Source: a bacterium (GTDB lineage Bacteria > Vulcanimicrobiota > Xenobia > Xenobiales > Xenobiaceae). From it: 13,072 nt of DNA. Position numbers and translations under genes: made by a program. The notes under the pieces were generated by a model, which worked only from the letters and a program-made list of their open reading frames with translations, was not told the origin of the DNA and did not search any database. Positions within the stretch are counted from its first letter, which is position 1; the number at the start of each line of letters is the position of its first letter. This document shows, piece by piece, positions 1 through 6,425 of this stretch. Location: positions 1 through 13,072 of the forward strand of contig JAFSXO010000203.1 in the NCBI GenBank assembly GCA_017444045.1, in the 5' to 3' direction.

Positions 1-741
1 CTTCAGACAGAAAGCGTCCTCGTCCTTTGTCTCGGCCAAGTGGGTGTGGCAGCGCACTCCGTATTTGCGGGCCAGAACCGCGGACTCGCGCAGCAGCTCG
101 GGAGTTACCGAGAAGGGCGAACAGGGAGCCAGGGCGATCTTAATCATCCCCAGCGGATCGGGATCGTGATACTGCTTAATCACCCGTTCGCAGTCGCGCA
201 GAATGGTCTCTTCGTCCTGGACCACATCGTTAGGGGGCAAACCTCCCTTATCCTTGCCCATAGACATAGAGCCGCGGGTTGGCTGGAAGCGAATACCCAA
301 AGCCTTGGCAGCCTTAATCTGTTCGTCAAAGAAATTTGCCGGAGCGTTCTGAGGGTAAAGATACGAATGGTCTGTAGTCGTGGTGCACCCGGTCAGAAGC
401 AGCTCGCCCAAGCCAGCCATGTTGCTCCAATACAGAGCATCGGGGGTCAGCTCGCGCCAAATCTCGTACAGATGAACCAGCCAGGGGAACAGTTCTGCTT
501 CCTGGACACGCGGGACATTGCGGGTTAGCACCTGGTAAAGGTGATGATGGCAGTTGACCATGCCGGGCATAACCAGCATATCCTTGGCATCGATCACGCG
601 GTCAATATTTTCAGCTTTAAGGCTCTGCCCTATTTCGCTGATGCGATTATCCTTGATCAAGATATCGCAATTCTCAATACGCCGACTTTGGGCATCGAAG
701 GTGGCGACCAAAGCGGCGTTTTTAATTAGCAAAGTACTCAT
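1..741 (-). CDS. 8-oxoguanine deaminase-like amidohydrolase, N-terminal part
   Basis: Metal-dependent amidohydrolase expected to deaminate 8-oxoguanine or a related purine or triazine in the cytoplasm. The 247 visible residues run in frame to the window edge, so roughly the C-terminal 200 of a usual 450 are outside. Visible marks: beta-sandwich start LLIKNAALVATFD, the metal-binding NCHHHLYQ (H65 to H67), then FPWL near residue 85, CTTTTDHSYLYP (119-130), PTRGSMSMGKDKGGLPP (154-170), LAPCSPFSV (204-212) and CHTHLAET (231-238). The CTTTTDHSY and GSMS-KGGLPP blocks are those I associate with 8-oxoguanine deaminase and hydroxyatrazine ethylaminohydrolase-type enzymes, more than with guanine deaminase. 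ATG at 741 gives the family-like start; an in-frame ATG at 747 is two codons upstream, and neither has a clear Shine-Dalgarno. Ten of its 14 arginine codons are CGC, like the right side of the window and unlike the adjacent cassette. Family call firm; exact substrate inferred. Confidence 0.85.
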   Translation of the reverse strand, partial: MSTLLIKNAALVATFDAQSRRIENCDILIKDNRISEIGQSLKAENIDRVIDAKDMLVMPGMVNCHHHLYQVLTRNVPRVQEAELFPWLVHLYEIWRELTPDALYWSNMAGLGELLLTGCTTTTDHSYLYPQNAPANFFDEQIKAAKALGIRFQPTRGSMSMGKDKGGLPPNDVVQDEETILRDCERVIKQYHDPDPLGMIKIALAPCSPFSVTPELLRESAVLARKYGVRCHTHLAETKDEDAFCLK

Positions 742-955
742 GGGCATAAATTTCTAGCCAAGGCCCAAAAAGCCTTTAACGCGGCTAACACCCGCGCCCA
801 CTTCAGAAACGTCTGGTGCGCGACACCAGCCGTGACCACCCCCTCTGTCGCTGGCGCGACTTCTCCCCCTGCCATACTTTAGGGGGAGCTATAATGGGGA
901 TATATTGGCCATTTCTTAGGTTAATGAGACTGTAGTACCGCCTATATCATTTTGT
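742..955. other. intergenic region with small hairpins, no gene seen
   Basis: This gap lies between the end of the CRP/FNR-like gene and the start of the deaminase, both on the minus strand. It holds three small inverted repeats: AAGGC/GCCTT at 760-776, CTGGTG/CACCAG at 813-829 with a 5-nt loop, and CTCCCCCT/AGGGGGAG at 863-888 with a 10-nt loop. None is followed by a T-run on either strand, so none is a good intrinsic terminator. No clear promoter for the deaminase was found on the minus strand. The left edge of the compositionally distinct cassette should fall somewhere here. Confidence 0.5.
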
Positions 956-1615
956 TTACCGCAGTTTAAAGCGATTTTTCTCAAATTCCAAGAGCCCGTC
1001 ATCGCGCATTTTACATAGCTCATTCGACATTGCGCTCCTGTCAACGGACAAGTAGTCTGCAAGCTGCTGCCGGTTAAACGGGATCGTGATGTACGGACTG
1101 TTCTGTTTCTTCGCCTCTGCGGAAAGATAAGCAATCAGTTTTTCTCTCGTTGTGCGCCTTGACATAAAATCCAGCTTTTGTACCAGTCCCCTATTCTTTT
1201 CGGAGATCGCGAAGAACAGATTCTGAACGACCGCCGTATGAAAACGGCAAGCGGATGAGCAGGTCGTAATAACGCGCTTCACATCAAAGAAAAATACCGA
1301 GCTGTCCTCCAGCGCAACGACATCATTCAGGAGCACCCCGCTTCCCGGTGCTACATATGCCTCACCGAATATTTCTCCGATCCCAATGTGTCCGAGAATA
1401 CTTCGGTTTCCCCAGTAATCATCTCTCTGGATATGAAGGCTCCCCTCCGCAAGAACAAGCATGTCGGCGAGATACCCACCCTGCTGCAGTACATATTCAC
1501 CCTTTTTGTATTTGCGAAGTCTTGCTCCAAGGCAGGAAAGCATGGCAGCGATCTCATCCTCACCTACACCGGCAAACAGTTTTGTCTTCTTCAGCACTGG
1601 AACAAATTTTTTCAT
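956..1615 (-). CDS. CRP/FNR-family transcriptional regulator next to hcp
   Basis: Cytoplasmic DNA-binding regulator of 219 residues, the normal length for the CRP/FNR superfamily. Residues about 10-125 form the cyclic-nucleotide-binding-type beta-roll (KKGEYVLQQGG, then GEIFGEAYVAPGSG). A dimerisation helix spans about 125-150, and a winged helix-turn-helix occupies about 150-219, with recognition region NRQQLADYLSVDRSAMSNEL (181-200). Cysteines are at 28, 119, 123 and 201; the N-terminal four-cysteine iron-sulfur motif of classical FNR is absent, so another ligand such as haem, or none, is likely. The start has an AGAAAGG-type ribosome site about six bases upstream. It diverges from the ferredoxin-hcp operon, an arrangement typical of nitrosative-stress regulators such as HcpR, so it probably controls that operon and itself through the palindrome at 1625-1646. 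Arginine codons are mixed (5 CGC of 15). Family certain; effector and regulon inferred. Confidence 0.9.
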   Translation of the reverse strand: MKKFVPVLKKTKLFAGVGEDEIAAMLSCLGARLRKYKKGEYVLQQGGYLADMLVLAEGSLHIQRDDYWGNRSILGHIGIGEIFGEAYVAPGSGVLLNDVVALEDSSVFFFDVKRVITTCSSACRFHTAVVQNLFFAISEKNRGLVQKLDFMSRRTTREKLIAYLSAEAKKQNSPYITIPFNRQQLADYLSVDRSAMSNELCKMRDDGLLEFEKNRFKLR

Positions 1616-1624
1616 AAAAAACCT

Positions 1625-1646
1625 TTCTGTTGCAAAAACAACCGAA
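1625..1646. promoter_or_regulatory. 22-bp palindromic operator, likely CRP/FNR-type
   Basis: The half-sites TTCTGTTG and CAACCGAA are separated by six bases (CAAAAA) and match as an inverted repeat at seven of eight positions. The single mismatch is T1628 against C1643. Two 8-bp arms around a 6-bp centre is the geometry of CRP/FNR-family operators. The centre, between 1635 and 1636, is about 41.5 bp before the start predicted from the TATAAT at 1665-1670, a standard class II activator position. It is also about 15 bp inside the transcript from the opposite-strand promoter, a position fit for autorepression. Binding by the adjacent regulator is inferred. Confidence 0.65.
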
Positions 1647-1657
1647 TCGTTTGGTTC

Positions 1658-1686
1658 ATTATGCTATAATCAAGACACAGAATCAA
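1658..1686 (-). promoter_or_regulatory. promoter of the CRP/FNR-like regulator gene
   Basis: Read on the minus strand, TTGATT (1686-1681) and CATAAT (1663-1658) are separated by 17 bp, a good sigma-70-type pair. Transcription would begin near 1651 and leave a 5' leader of about 36 bases before the ATG at 1615. The promoter overlaps the divergent hcp promoter, so the two may exclude each other. Confidence 0.55.
1665..1670 (+). promoter_or_regulatory. -10 element of the ferredoxin-hcp operon
   Basis: A perfect TATAAT lies here. The hexamer 17 bp upstream (CCGAAT) bears no likeness to TTGACA, which fits a promoter that depends on an activator. The palindrome at 1625-1646 sits where a class II activator would replace the -35 contact. 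Transcription would start near 1677, giving a leader of about 48 bases with AAGGAGAAG before the ATG at 1725. Confidence 0.6.
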
Positions 1687-1724
1687 GGTACAGATTCATA
1701 AAACCCAAAAGGAGAAGCCCGCAA

Positions 1725-2534
1725 ATGCTCCGGAAAATCATCAGGATCGACGAAGAAAAGTGCAACGGATGCGGACTGTGCGCCAGCGCCTGCCATGAAG
1801 GTGCCATTGATATCATAAACGGAAAAGCCAAACTGGTCAGGGAGAATTTCTGCGACGGCTTCGGTGACTGTCTGCCGGAATGCCCAACCGGAGCAATCAC
1901 TTTCGAAGAGCGCGAGGCTCCGGCTTATGATGAGGCTGCAGTAAAGGCGGCGCAGAAGAAAGCTGCATCAGCAGAGGGAGGGAAAGCCATGACGATGGAA
2001 GAGAGCATGCAGATAGAAAACGAAACAAAACGCCAAGCCGCAATTACGGCTCACCTGGCAGCGGGCGGAGACCACCCTGCCAGCGGCTGTCCCGGCTCCC
2101 GTATGCTGCAGTTTAAGCGGGAAGAGGAATCGGGCCAGGCCGAATTACCAATGGCCGGGCTCCGTCCTGTCTCCCGTCTGAACCAGTGGCCCTGTCAGAT
2201 CAAGCTGGTACCTACACAGGCTCCTTTCTTTGACGGCGCAAAGTTGCTGATCGCGGCAGACTGCACGGCCTATGCTTATGCCAATATGCACGAGGAATTC
2301 ATGAAAGGCAAGATCACCATCATAGGCTGCCCCAAACTGGATGATGTGGATTACACGGAGAAGCTGACGGCAATAATCCGAGACAATGATATTAAATGCG
2401 TGACTATCGTTCGGATGGAGGTGCCCTGCTGCGGCGGACTGCAGAGGGCTGCTGAGAACGCCCTTAAGGCAAGCGGAAAATTCATTCCCTGGCAGGTCGT
2501 AACGATTAGCCGGGATGGACGTATCTTAGATTAA
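1725..2534 (+). CDS. two-cluster ferredoxin-domain protein upstream of hcp
   Basis: Cytoplasmic iron-sulfur protein of 269 residues and probable electron carrier or partner for HCP. Residues 1-60 are a ferredoxin fold. Cluster one has the full set C13-x2-C16-x2-C19-x3-C23. Cluster two keeps C43, C49 and C53P, but F46 stands where another cysteine normally is, a variant I know from relatives reading CDGxGxC. After an alanine/glutamate/lysine-rich linker (about 62-110) comes a conserved C-terminal domain with SGCPGS, QWPCQIKLVP, APFFDGAKLLIAADC, IIGCPKLDD and MEVPCCGG. This domain is widespread beside ferredoxins in anaerobes; its function is not known to me. The ATG at 1725 is chosen because GGAG lies ten bases upstream and the ferredoxin fold begins at once; the frame is open further upstream, but only as the antisense of the regulator gene. 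It ends 33 bases before hcp, so the two are probably cotranscribed. Arginine codons are mixed (2 CGC of 14). Confidence 0.85.
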   Translation: MLRKIIRIDEEKCNGCGLCASACHEGAIDIINGKAKLVRENFCDGFGDCLPECPTGAITFEEREAPAYDEAAVKAAQKKAASAEGGKAMTMEESMQIENETKRQAAITAHLAAGGDHPASGCPGSRMLQFKREEESGQAELPMAGLRPVSRLNQWPCQIKLVPTQAPFFDGAKLLIAADCTAYAYANMHEEFMKGKITIIGCPKLDDVDYTEKLTAIIRDNDIKCVTIVRMEVPCCGGLQRAAENALKASGKFIPWQVVTISRDGRILD

Positions 2535-2567
2535 TGCATTTTAGATTAAAACAAGGAGAAACAGATA

Positions 2568-4163
2568 ATGAACACTCAGATGTTTTGTTTTCAGTGCGAA
2601 CAGACGGCAGGCTGCAAAGGATGTACCGGAGCAGCTGGAGTATGCGGCAAAAAAGCGAATGTTGCAGGACTGCAGGATCAGCTGACCGGTGCTCTGATCG
2701 GTCTTGCGCGGGCGACAAACGGTAACATTCAGCCCACAGAGAATACCTACAAGCTGCTCATCAAAGGTCTGTTTACCACCATTACCAACGTAAACTTCAA
2801 TGAAGCGACCATCAAAGCACTGATCGATGAGGTGCATTCGGAAAAAGAAAAGCTTGTCCCCAATTGCTCCGACTGCGGAGAGCCCTGCGGCAGGACCGAC
2901 GACTACGACATGTCCAAAGTATGGGATGCTGACGAAGACATCCGGAGCCTTAAATCACTGATCCTGTTTGGCATACGGGGTGTAGCGGCATACGCCTATC
3001 ATGCCGGGGTGCTGGGATACACCGATAATGCGGTGAATGAATTTCTTGCCAAGGCGCTCTTTGCCATCGGTATGGACTGGGGCATGAATGAACTGCTGCC
3101 CATCGTTCTGGAAGTCGGCGAGGTTAACTTCAAGTGCATGGAGATGCTTGACAAAGCGAATACCGAGACCTACGGCAACCCCGCTCCGGTGACAGTGCCG
3201 CTAATGGTGGAAAAGGGTCCGTTTATCGTAATCACCGGCCATGATCTCTATGACCTGAAGCAGCTGCTTGAACAGACAAAGGACAAAGGAATCAACATTT
3301 ATACCCACGGCGAGATGCTCCCGGCGCATGCTTATCCAGAGTTTAGGAAATACTCCCATCTGAAAGGCAATTTCGGAACAGCATGGCAGAATCAGCAGAG
3401 AGAGTTCGCTAATCTTCCAGCACCGATTCTGTTCACCACCAACTGCCTGATGCCGCCAAAAGACAGCTACAAAGACCGCGTGTTTACGACAGAGGTTGTT
3501 TCCTATCCTGAAATCGTACATATCGGAGAAGACAAGGACTTCACTCCCGTCATCAATAAGGCTCTCGAGCTTGGCGGTTTTGCCGAAGACACACAGTTCA
3601 GCGGAATTAATGGCGGTACTGCCGTCACCACCGGCTTCAGCCACAGCGCCGTTCTCGGTGTTGCGGATACCGTCATCGCAGCCGTGAAGAGCGGAGCAAT
3701 CCGTCATTTCTTCCTGGTCGGAGGCTGCGACGGCGCGAAGCCCGGAAGAAACTATTACACGGAGTTTGTCAAGCAGGCTCCTGCGGACACGGTCATTCTA
3801 ACGCTGGCATGCGGAAAATACCGTTTCAATGATCTGGACATCGGTACGATTGGAGGATTGCCCCGGATCATGGATATGGGCCAGTGTAACGATGCCTACA
3901 GCGCGATCCGGGTCGCAGTAGCCCTCGCAGAAGCCTTTGGATGCGGAGTAAACGATCTTCCGCTTTCCATGATCCTTTCCTGGTATGAGCAGAAAGCTGT
4001 ATGTATTCTTCTGACGCTTCTTTATCTCGGTATTAAGAATATTCGCCTCGGCCCTTCGCTTCCGGCATTTATTTCTCCGAATGTTCTGAATTATCTTGTA
4101 GAGCATTACAATATCGCGCCGATTACCACACCTAAAGAGGATCTGAAGGCGATCCTCGGATAA
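2568..4163 (+). CDS. hcp: hybrid cluster protein (hydroxylamine / NO reductase)
   Basis: Cytoplasmic Hcp of 531 residues, full length for the class I/II proteins. The family reduces hydroxylamine in vitro and, in E. coli, nitric oxide to nitrous oxide, and protects anaerobes from nitrosative stress. The N-terminal cluster motif is MFCFQCEQTAGCKGCTG with C7, C10, C19 and C26 as likely ligands and an extra C16. All eight expected ligands of the hybrid 4Fe-2S-2O cluster appear in order: H225, E249, C293 (TNCLMPP), C387 (VGGCDGAKPGR), C415 (LACGKYRFN), C440 (MGQCNDAYSA), E474 and K476 (WYEQKAV). GGAG lies nine bases before the ATG. No hcr reductase gene follows, so the upstream ferredoxin protein may be its electron donor. 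No clear terminator was found after the stop. Only 2 of 13 arginine codons are CGC, unlike the flanking genes. Confidence 0.97.
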   Translation: MNTQMFCFQCEQTAGCKGCTGAAGVCGKKANVAGLQDQLTGALIGLARATNGNIQPTENTYKLLIKGLFTTITNVNFNEATIKALIDEVHSEKEKLVPNCSDCGEPCGRTDDYDMSKVWDADEDIRSLKSLILFGIRGVAAYAYHAGVLGYTDNAVNEFLAKALFAIGMDWGMNELLPIVLEVGEVNFKCMEMLDKANTETYGNPAPVTVPLMVEKGPFIVITGHDLYDLKQLLEQTKDKGINIYTHGEMLPAHAYPEFRKYSHLKGNFGTAWQNQQREFANLPAPILFTTNCLMPPKDSYKDRVFTTEVVSYPEIVHIGEDKDFTPVINKALELGGFAEDTQFSGINGGTAVTTGFSHSAVLGVADTVIAAVKSGAIRHFFLVGGCDGAKPGRNYYTEFVKQAPADTVILTLACGKYRFNDLDIGTIGGLPRIMDMGQCNDAYSAIRVAVALAEAFGCGVNDLPLSMILSWYEQKAVCILLTLLYLGIKNIRLGPSLPAFISPNVLNYLVEHYNIAPITTPKEDLKAILG

Positions 4164-4961
4164 GAATCACAGCCCAGCCGGTTACTTTACGGCATATCTC
4201 TGCCAGCCGATCCTTGATGGCGATGAACTCCGTGATGGTTAACTCCCGATCCGCGATTGTGCTTAACAGCACACTTTTGAGGATCATCTTTACAATTATG
4301 CGAACTGGTAACAAATACGATCCAGAAAAGATGCTGAAGGACATTAGGTGTCCTAATACGGCATCGGCACAGGTCGCATAGAAAAAGCCGATAACAACGA
4401 ACAACTTCTTGCAGAGCTCTGCCTTGCGACTGAGTGTATCGGTGCTGAGCATAGTTCTGGAGAACGAACACCCCAGATGGCGTAGAAACTACGGCATCGT
4501 TACCAACTGGCTAAGCTGAACGATGGTTGCGTCGCGTCCACTAATCATCAGTGCCACCAAAGTGAAGTCCGGCCAGCAGTCAACCAACAACAAACTAGAG
4601 CCGTAGCCAGCAGAAGTGCCATCTTTAGGGCATGACCCTGTACTAAAGCTTAGCTGGCACTCGGTGTATGGACAGGTGGGACGAAAGAAGTTGGGACATG
4701 ATCCCTATAGACACGGAAGGTTCACCGCCATAGCTGATCAGAGGAAAATGGCTTTTATAGAATGGAATGAATGGACGTTCTATTATTTTCCCCATATTTC
4801 AGCTATTCAGTGCTAGACACTATGATGTCCATACCCGTTGGCTCACTTCTTGAGGTATAAGCCATAGTCATAAGCCCGAAATACCGATGTTTCTGGCTTG
4901 ACATAATAGGAAGGATGATCAATGTGACCATGCAATCTTGGTATTAAATAAGACATAATTG

Positions 4962-4980
4962 GCACTTTAACGCTATCAAG
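4962..4980. repeat. 19-nt direct repeat, copy 1
   Basis: GCACTTTAACGCTATCAAG recurs at 5151-5169 with a single change (G to T at the eleventh base), 189 bp away and in the same direction. Read on the minus strand it starts with TTGATAG, which could serve as a -35 element. Function unknown. Confidence 0.7.
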
Positions 4981-5150
4981 TCAGCGCCGGCACTGCTTCG
5001 CTTCGCTATCGCTGCGCTCAGATATGCCTTGCGCAGAACTGGTTACGCGCACGGTCTTGCCATCAGCACCCACAATAAGCATCGTTATGAGCTTAACTGA
5101 GATTAACTAAATGACATTGGTGGTATGCCCGTTAATTAGCCGCTAAACCA

Positions 5151-5169
5151 GCACTTTAACTCTATCAAG
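5151..5169. repeat. 19-nt direct repeat, copy 2, overlapping a palindrome
   Basis: This copy reads GCACTTTAACTCTATCAAG. The base that differs from copy 1 completes an inverted repeat, CTCTATC-AA-GATAGAG at 5160-5175, that copy 1 lacks. The arms resemble those of the tet operator, but the spacing is one base shorter than in tetO and no TetR-type gene is in the window. Confidence 0.7.
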
Positions 5170-5212
5170 ATAGAGGGAGTAAAACCAGCGTAAGGAGAAT
5201 TAAATAATTTTG

Positions 5213-5236
5213 AGCTTATCCGCCAGCTTATAAGCT
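5213..5236 (+). other. hairpin followed by short T-run
   Basis: AGCTTAT (5213-5219) pairs with ATAAGCT (5230-5236) across a 10-nt loop, followed by TTTATATA. It is a weak, AT-rich terminator-like structure with no recognised gene immediately upstream. An unexplained AAGGAG at about 5192-5197 lies just before it, without a credible reading frame. Confidence 0.3.
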
Positions 5237-5284
5237 TTTATATACTTGCGGATGCTCAAGCGCTAACGCCCATAAACAAATAAC

Positions 5285-5317
5285 TTGGCAGCATTGAATA
5301 AAATTCAGCGCTGCCAG
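5285..5317 (+). other. stem-loop just upstream of the phosphatase start
   Basis: TGGCAGC (5286-5292) pairs with GCTGCCA (5310-5316). Inside, across a two-base internal loop, TGAAT (5295-5299) pairs with ATTCA (5303-5307) around AAA. The hairpin ends four bases before the GAGG ribosome site of the gene starting at 5336. It could influence mRNA stability or translation, or terminate transcripts from the gene-poor region, though no T-run follows. Confidence 0.45.
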
Positions 5318-5335
5318 CCATGAGGTATATAAAAA

Positions 5336-6379
5336 GTGAAGCTACGCCCCTCGCTGCTCATAACCGCCGCCCTAAGCCTAAGCCTGTTCGCTCCGCTCAG
5401 TGCCAGCGCCGAAGAACACGCGCAGAACAGCGCAGAGATTTCCAGCCTAACCCTCCCCCACGTTTACGGATTCACCTGGCAGCAGGCCGCCGCCGAGCGC
5501 AAAGCGCTCTGCTATCAGACCTACAATAACGCCACCAGAGCAATGCAGGCCAAAATCAGCGACAAACGCTTTAAACGCCACCGCGACGGACGCCTCTACA
5601 GCAAATGCGAGGCCTACGGCCAGGGGCGCCGTCAGCTTAAGGAAAAGCCCGTGGCCATCATCCTGGATTTAGACGAGACCGTTATCGACAACGGCGCTTA
5701 CGACAGCTGGCTGCTGTTTTATCCGGAGCAGTTCAAATCAAACAAAGCCTCTGTAGCATTTTTCACCTATCAGTCGCTCTCTCCCGACAACGTAGAAACC
5801 ATGCCCGGAGCTATCGAATTTCTTAAGCAATGCCGCAGCTGGGGCATAACGCCGATATATATCACCAACCGCGACGAAAAGCTTCACCGCGCCGCCACGC
5901 TGCAGACCCTGAAAAATTTAGGCCTGGATTCTCCCACCCTAGAGGACGAGCTGCTCTGCCGCGACAAGAAGCGCGACCGCCAGCTTTCGGAGAGAATAGC
6001 AGAGGAAAATCACTACGACCCCGACAGCCTAGCGGCCAAAGAACTGCTTGACAACGCCAGCGACAAGGCCAGCCGGCGCAAGCTGATAGAGGAAAAATAC
6101 GAGGTCATAGGATTTTTTGGCGACGATCTCTACGATCACCCCGTAATCGTGAGCCTCAGCGCCAAAGGCGAAGAAGCCAGGGCCCAGCGCGAAGAGCAGG
6201 TGCGCCAAAACGCGCGGCATTTCGGTTGGGACTGGTTCGTGCTGCCCAATTCGGTTTATGGAAGCTGGCTGGAAAAATCCGGCTTCAAGGCTGGCCATAC
6301 CGATGAAGCCATCAAGGTACTGCGCCAAACCGCTCAGCCGTTCGACGACTGGTACAAAGAGAACGGCGACAAATACTGA
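5336..6379 (+). CDS. secreted HAD-family class C acid phosphatase
   Basis: Predicted extracytoplasmic phosphomonoesterase of 347 residues, of the class C nonspecific acid phosphatase group (HAD subfamily IIIB, lipoprotein e(P4)-like 5'-nucleotidases), which strip phosphate from nucleotides and sugar phosphates. Residues 1-25 are a signal peptide: charged MKLR, a hydrophobic core to about residue 21, and cleavage after ASA. There is no lipobox cysteine, so unlike e(P4) it should be soluble rather than lipid-anchored. HAD motif I is IILDLDETVID with nucleophile D111 and acid/base D113; motif II is YITNRD around T177; the final metal motif is FFGDDLYDH with D263 and D264; a lysine in RRKLIEEKY (about 246-254) is the likely motif III residue. 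The start is GTG, chosen because it alone gives the signal peptide and has GAGG ten bases upstream. The next gene begins 46 bases later and is probably cotranscribed. Class clear; natural substrate unknown. Confidence 0.88.
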   Translation: MKLRPSLLITAALSLSLFAPLSASAEEHAQNSAEISSLTLPHVYGFTWQQAAAERKALCYQTYNNATRAMQAKISDKRFKRHRDGRLYSKCEAYGQGRRQLKEKPVAIILDLDETVIDNGAYDSWLLFYPEQFKSNKASVAFFTYQSLSPDNVETMPGAIEFLKQCRSWGITPIYITNRDEKLHRAATLQTLKNLGLDSPTLEDELLCRDKKRDRQLSERIAEENHYDPDSLAAKELLDNASDKASRRKLIEEKYEVIGFFGDDLYDHPVIVSLSAKGEEARAQREEQVRQNARHFGWDWFVLPNSVYGSWLEKSGFKAGHTDEAIKVLRQTAQPFDDWYKENGDKY

Positions 6380-6425
6380 AGCCAACCCAATAATTAATAA
6401 AGTAAAGATAAGGAGCAATACATAT

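Larger units (their letters stand above)
4164..5335. other. 1.2-kb gene-poor region, possibly decayed mobile DNA
   Basis: No intact gene was recognised between hcp and the phosphatase. The left half (about 4164-4830) is open in pieces on both strands. One minus-strand stretch, about 4486-4703, contains repeated GSCP motifs and GYGSSLLLVD followed by DFTLVALMISGRDAT. That resembles the middle of a DDE transposase but is closed at both ends by stop codons. The right half (about 4840-5335) is AT-richer, with two short minus-strand frames at 4843-4956 and 4981-5082, a 19-nt direct repeat, a CTTCGCTTCGCTATCGCTGC low-complexity stretch near 4990-5015 and hairpins at 5160-5175, 5213-5236 and 5285-5317. 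A decayed insertion next to an acquired cassette is a reasonable reading, but the transposase likeness is weak. No tRNA or known structured RNA was found. Confidence 0.4.

Noticed and set aside
863..888. CTCCCCCT/AGGGGGAG hairpin as a terminator
   Set aside because: No T-run follows on either strand, and it is about 70 bases past the regulator gene's stop; kept only as a hairpin in the gap description.
742..955. Purine riboswitch ahead of the purine deaminase
   Set aside because: None of the conserved purine riboswitch junction or loop sequences was seen on the minus strand.
1461..1724. Open frame extending the ferredoxin gene 88 codons upstream
   Set aside because: It is antisense to the CRP/FNR-like gene and crosses the promoter region; the GGAG-spaced ATG at 1725 is where the ferredoxin fold starts.
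4616..4816. Plus-strand frame of 66 codons in the gene-poor region
   Set aside because: It has no ribosome site and no family resemblance, and the overlapping minus-strand frame looks more protein-like.
5159..5176. True tet operator
   Set aside because: Arm spacing is one base short and no TetR or tetracycline resistance gene is present.
6258..6425. Open frame extending the pilin-like gene into the phosphatase
   Set aside because: It overlaps the conserved phosphatase coding sequence in another frame; AAGGAG precedes the ATG at 6426.
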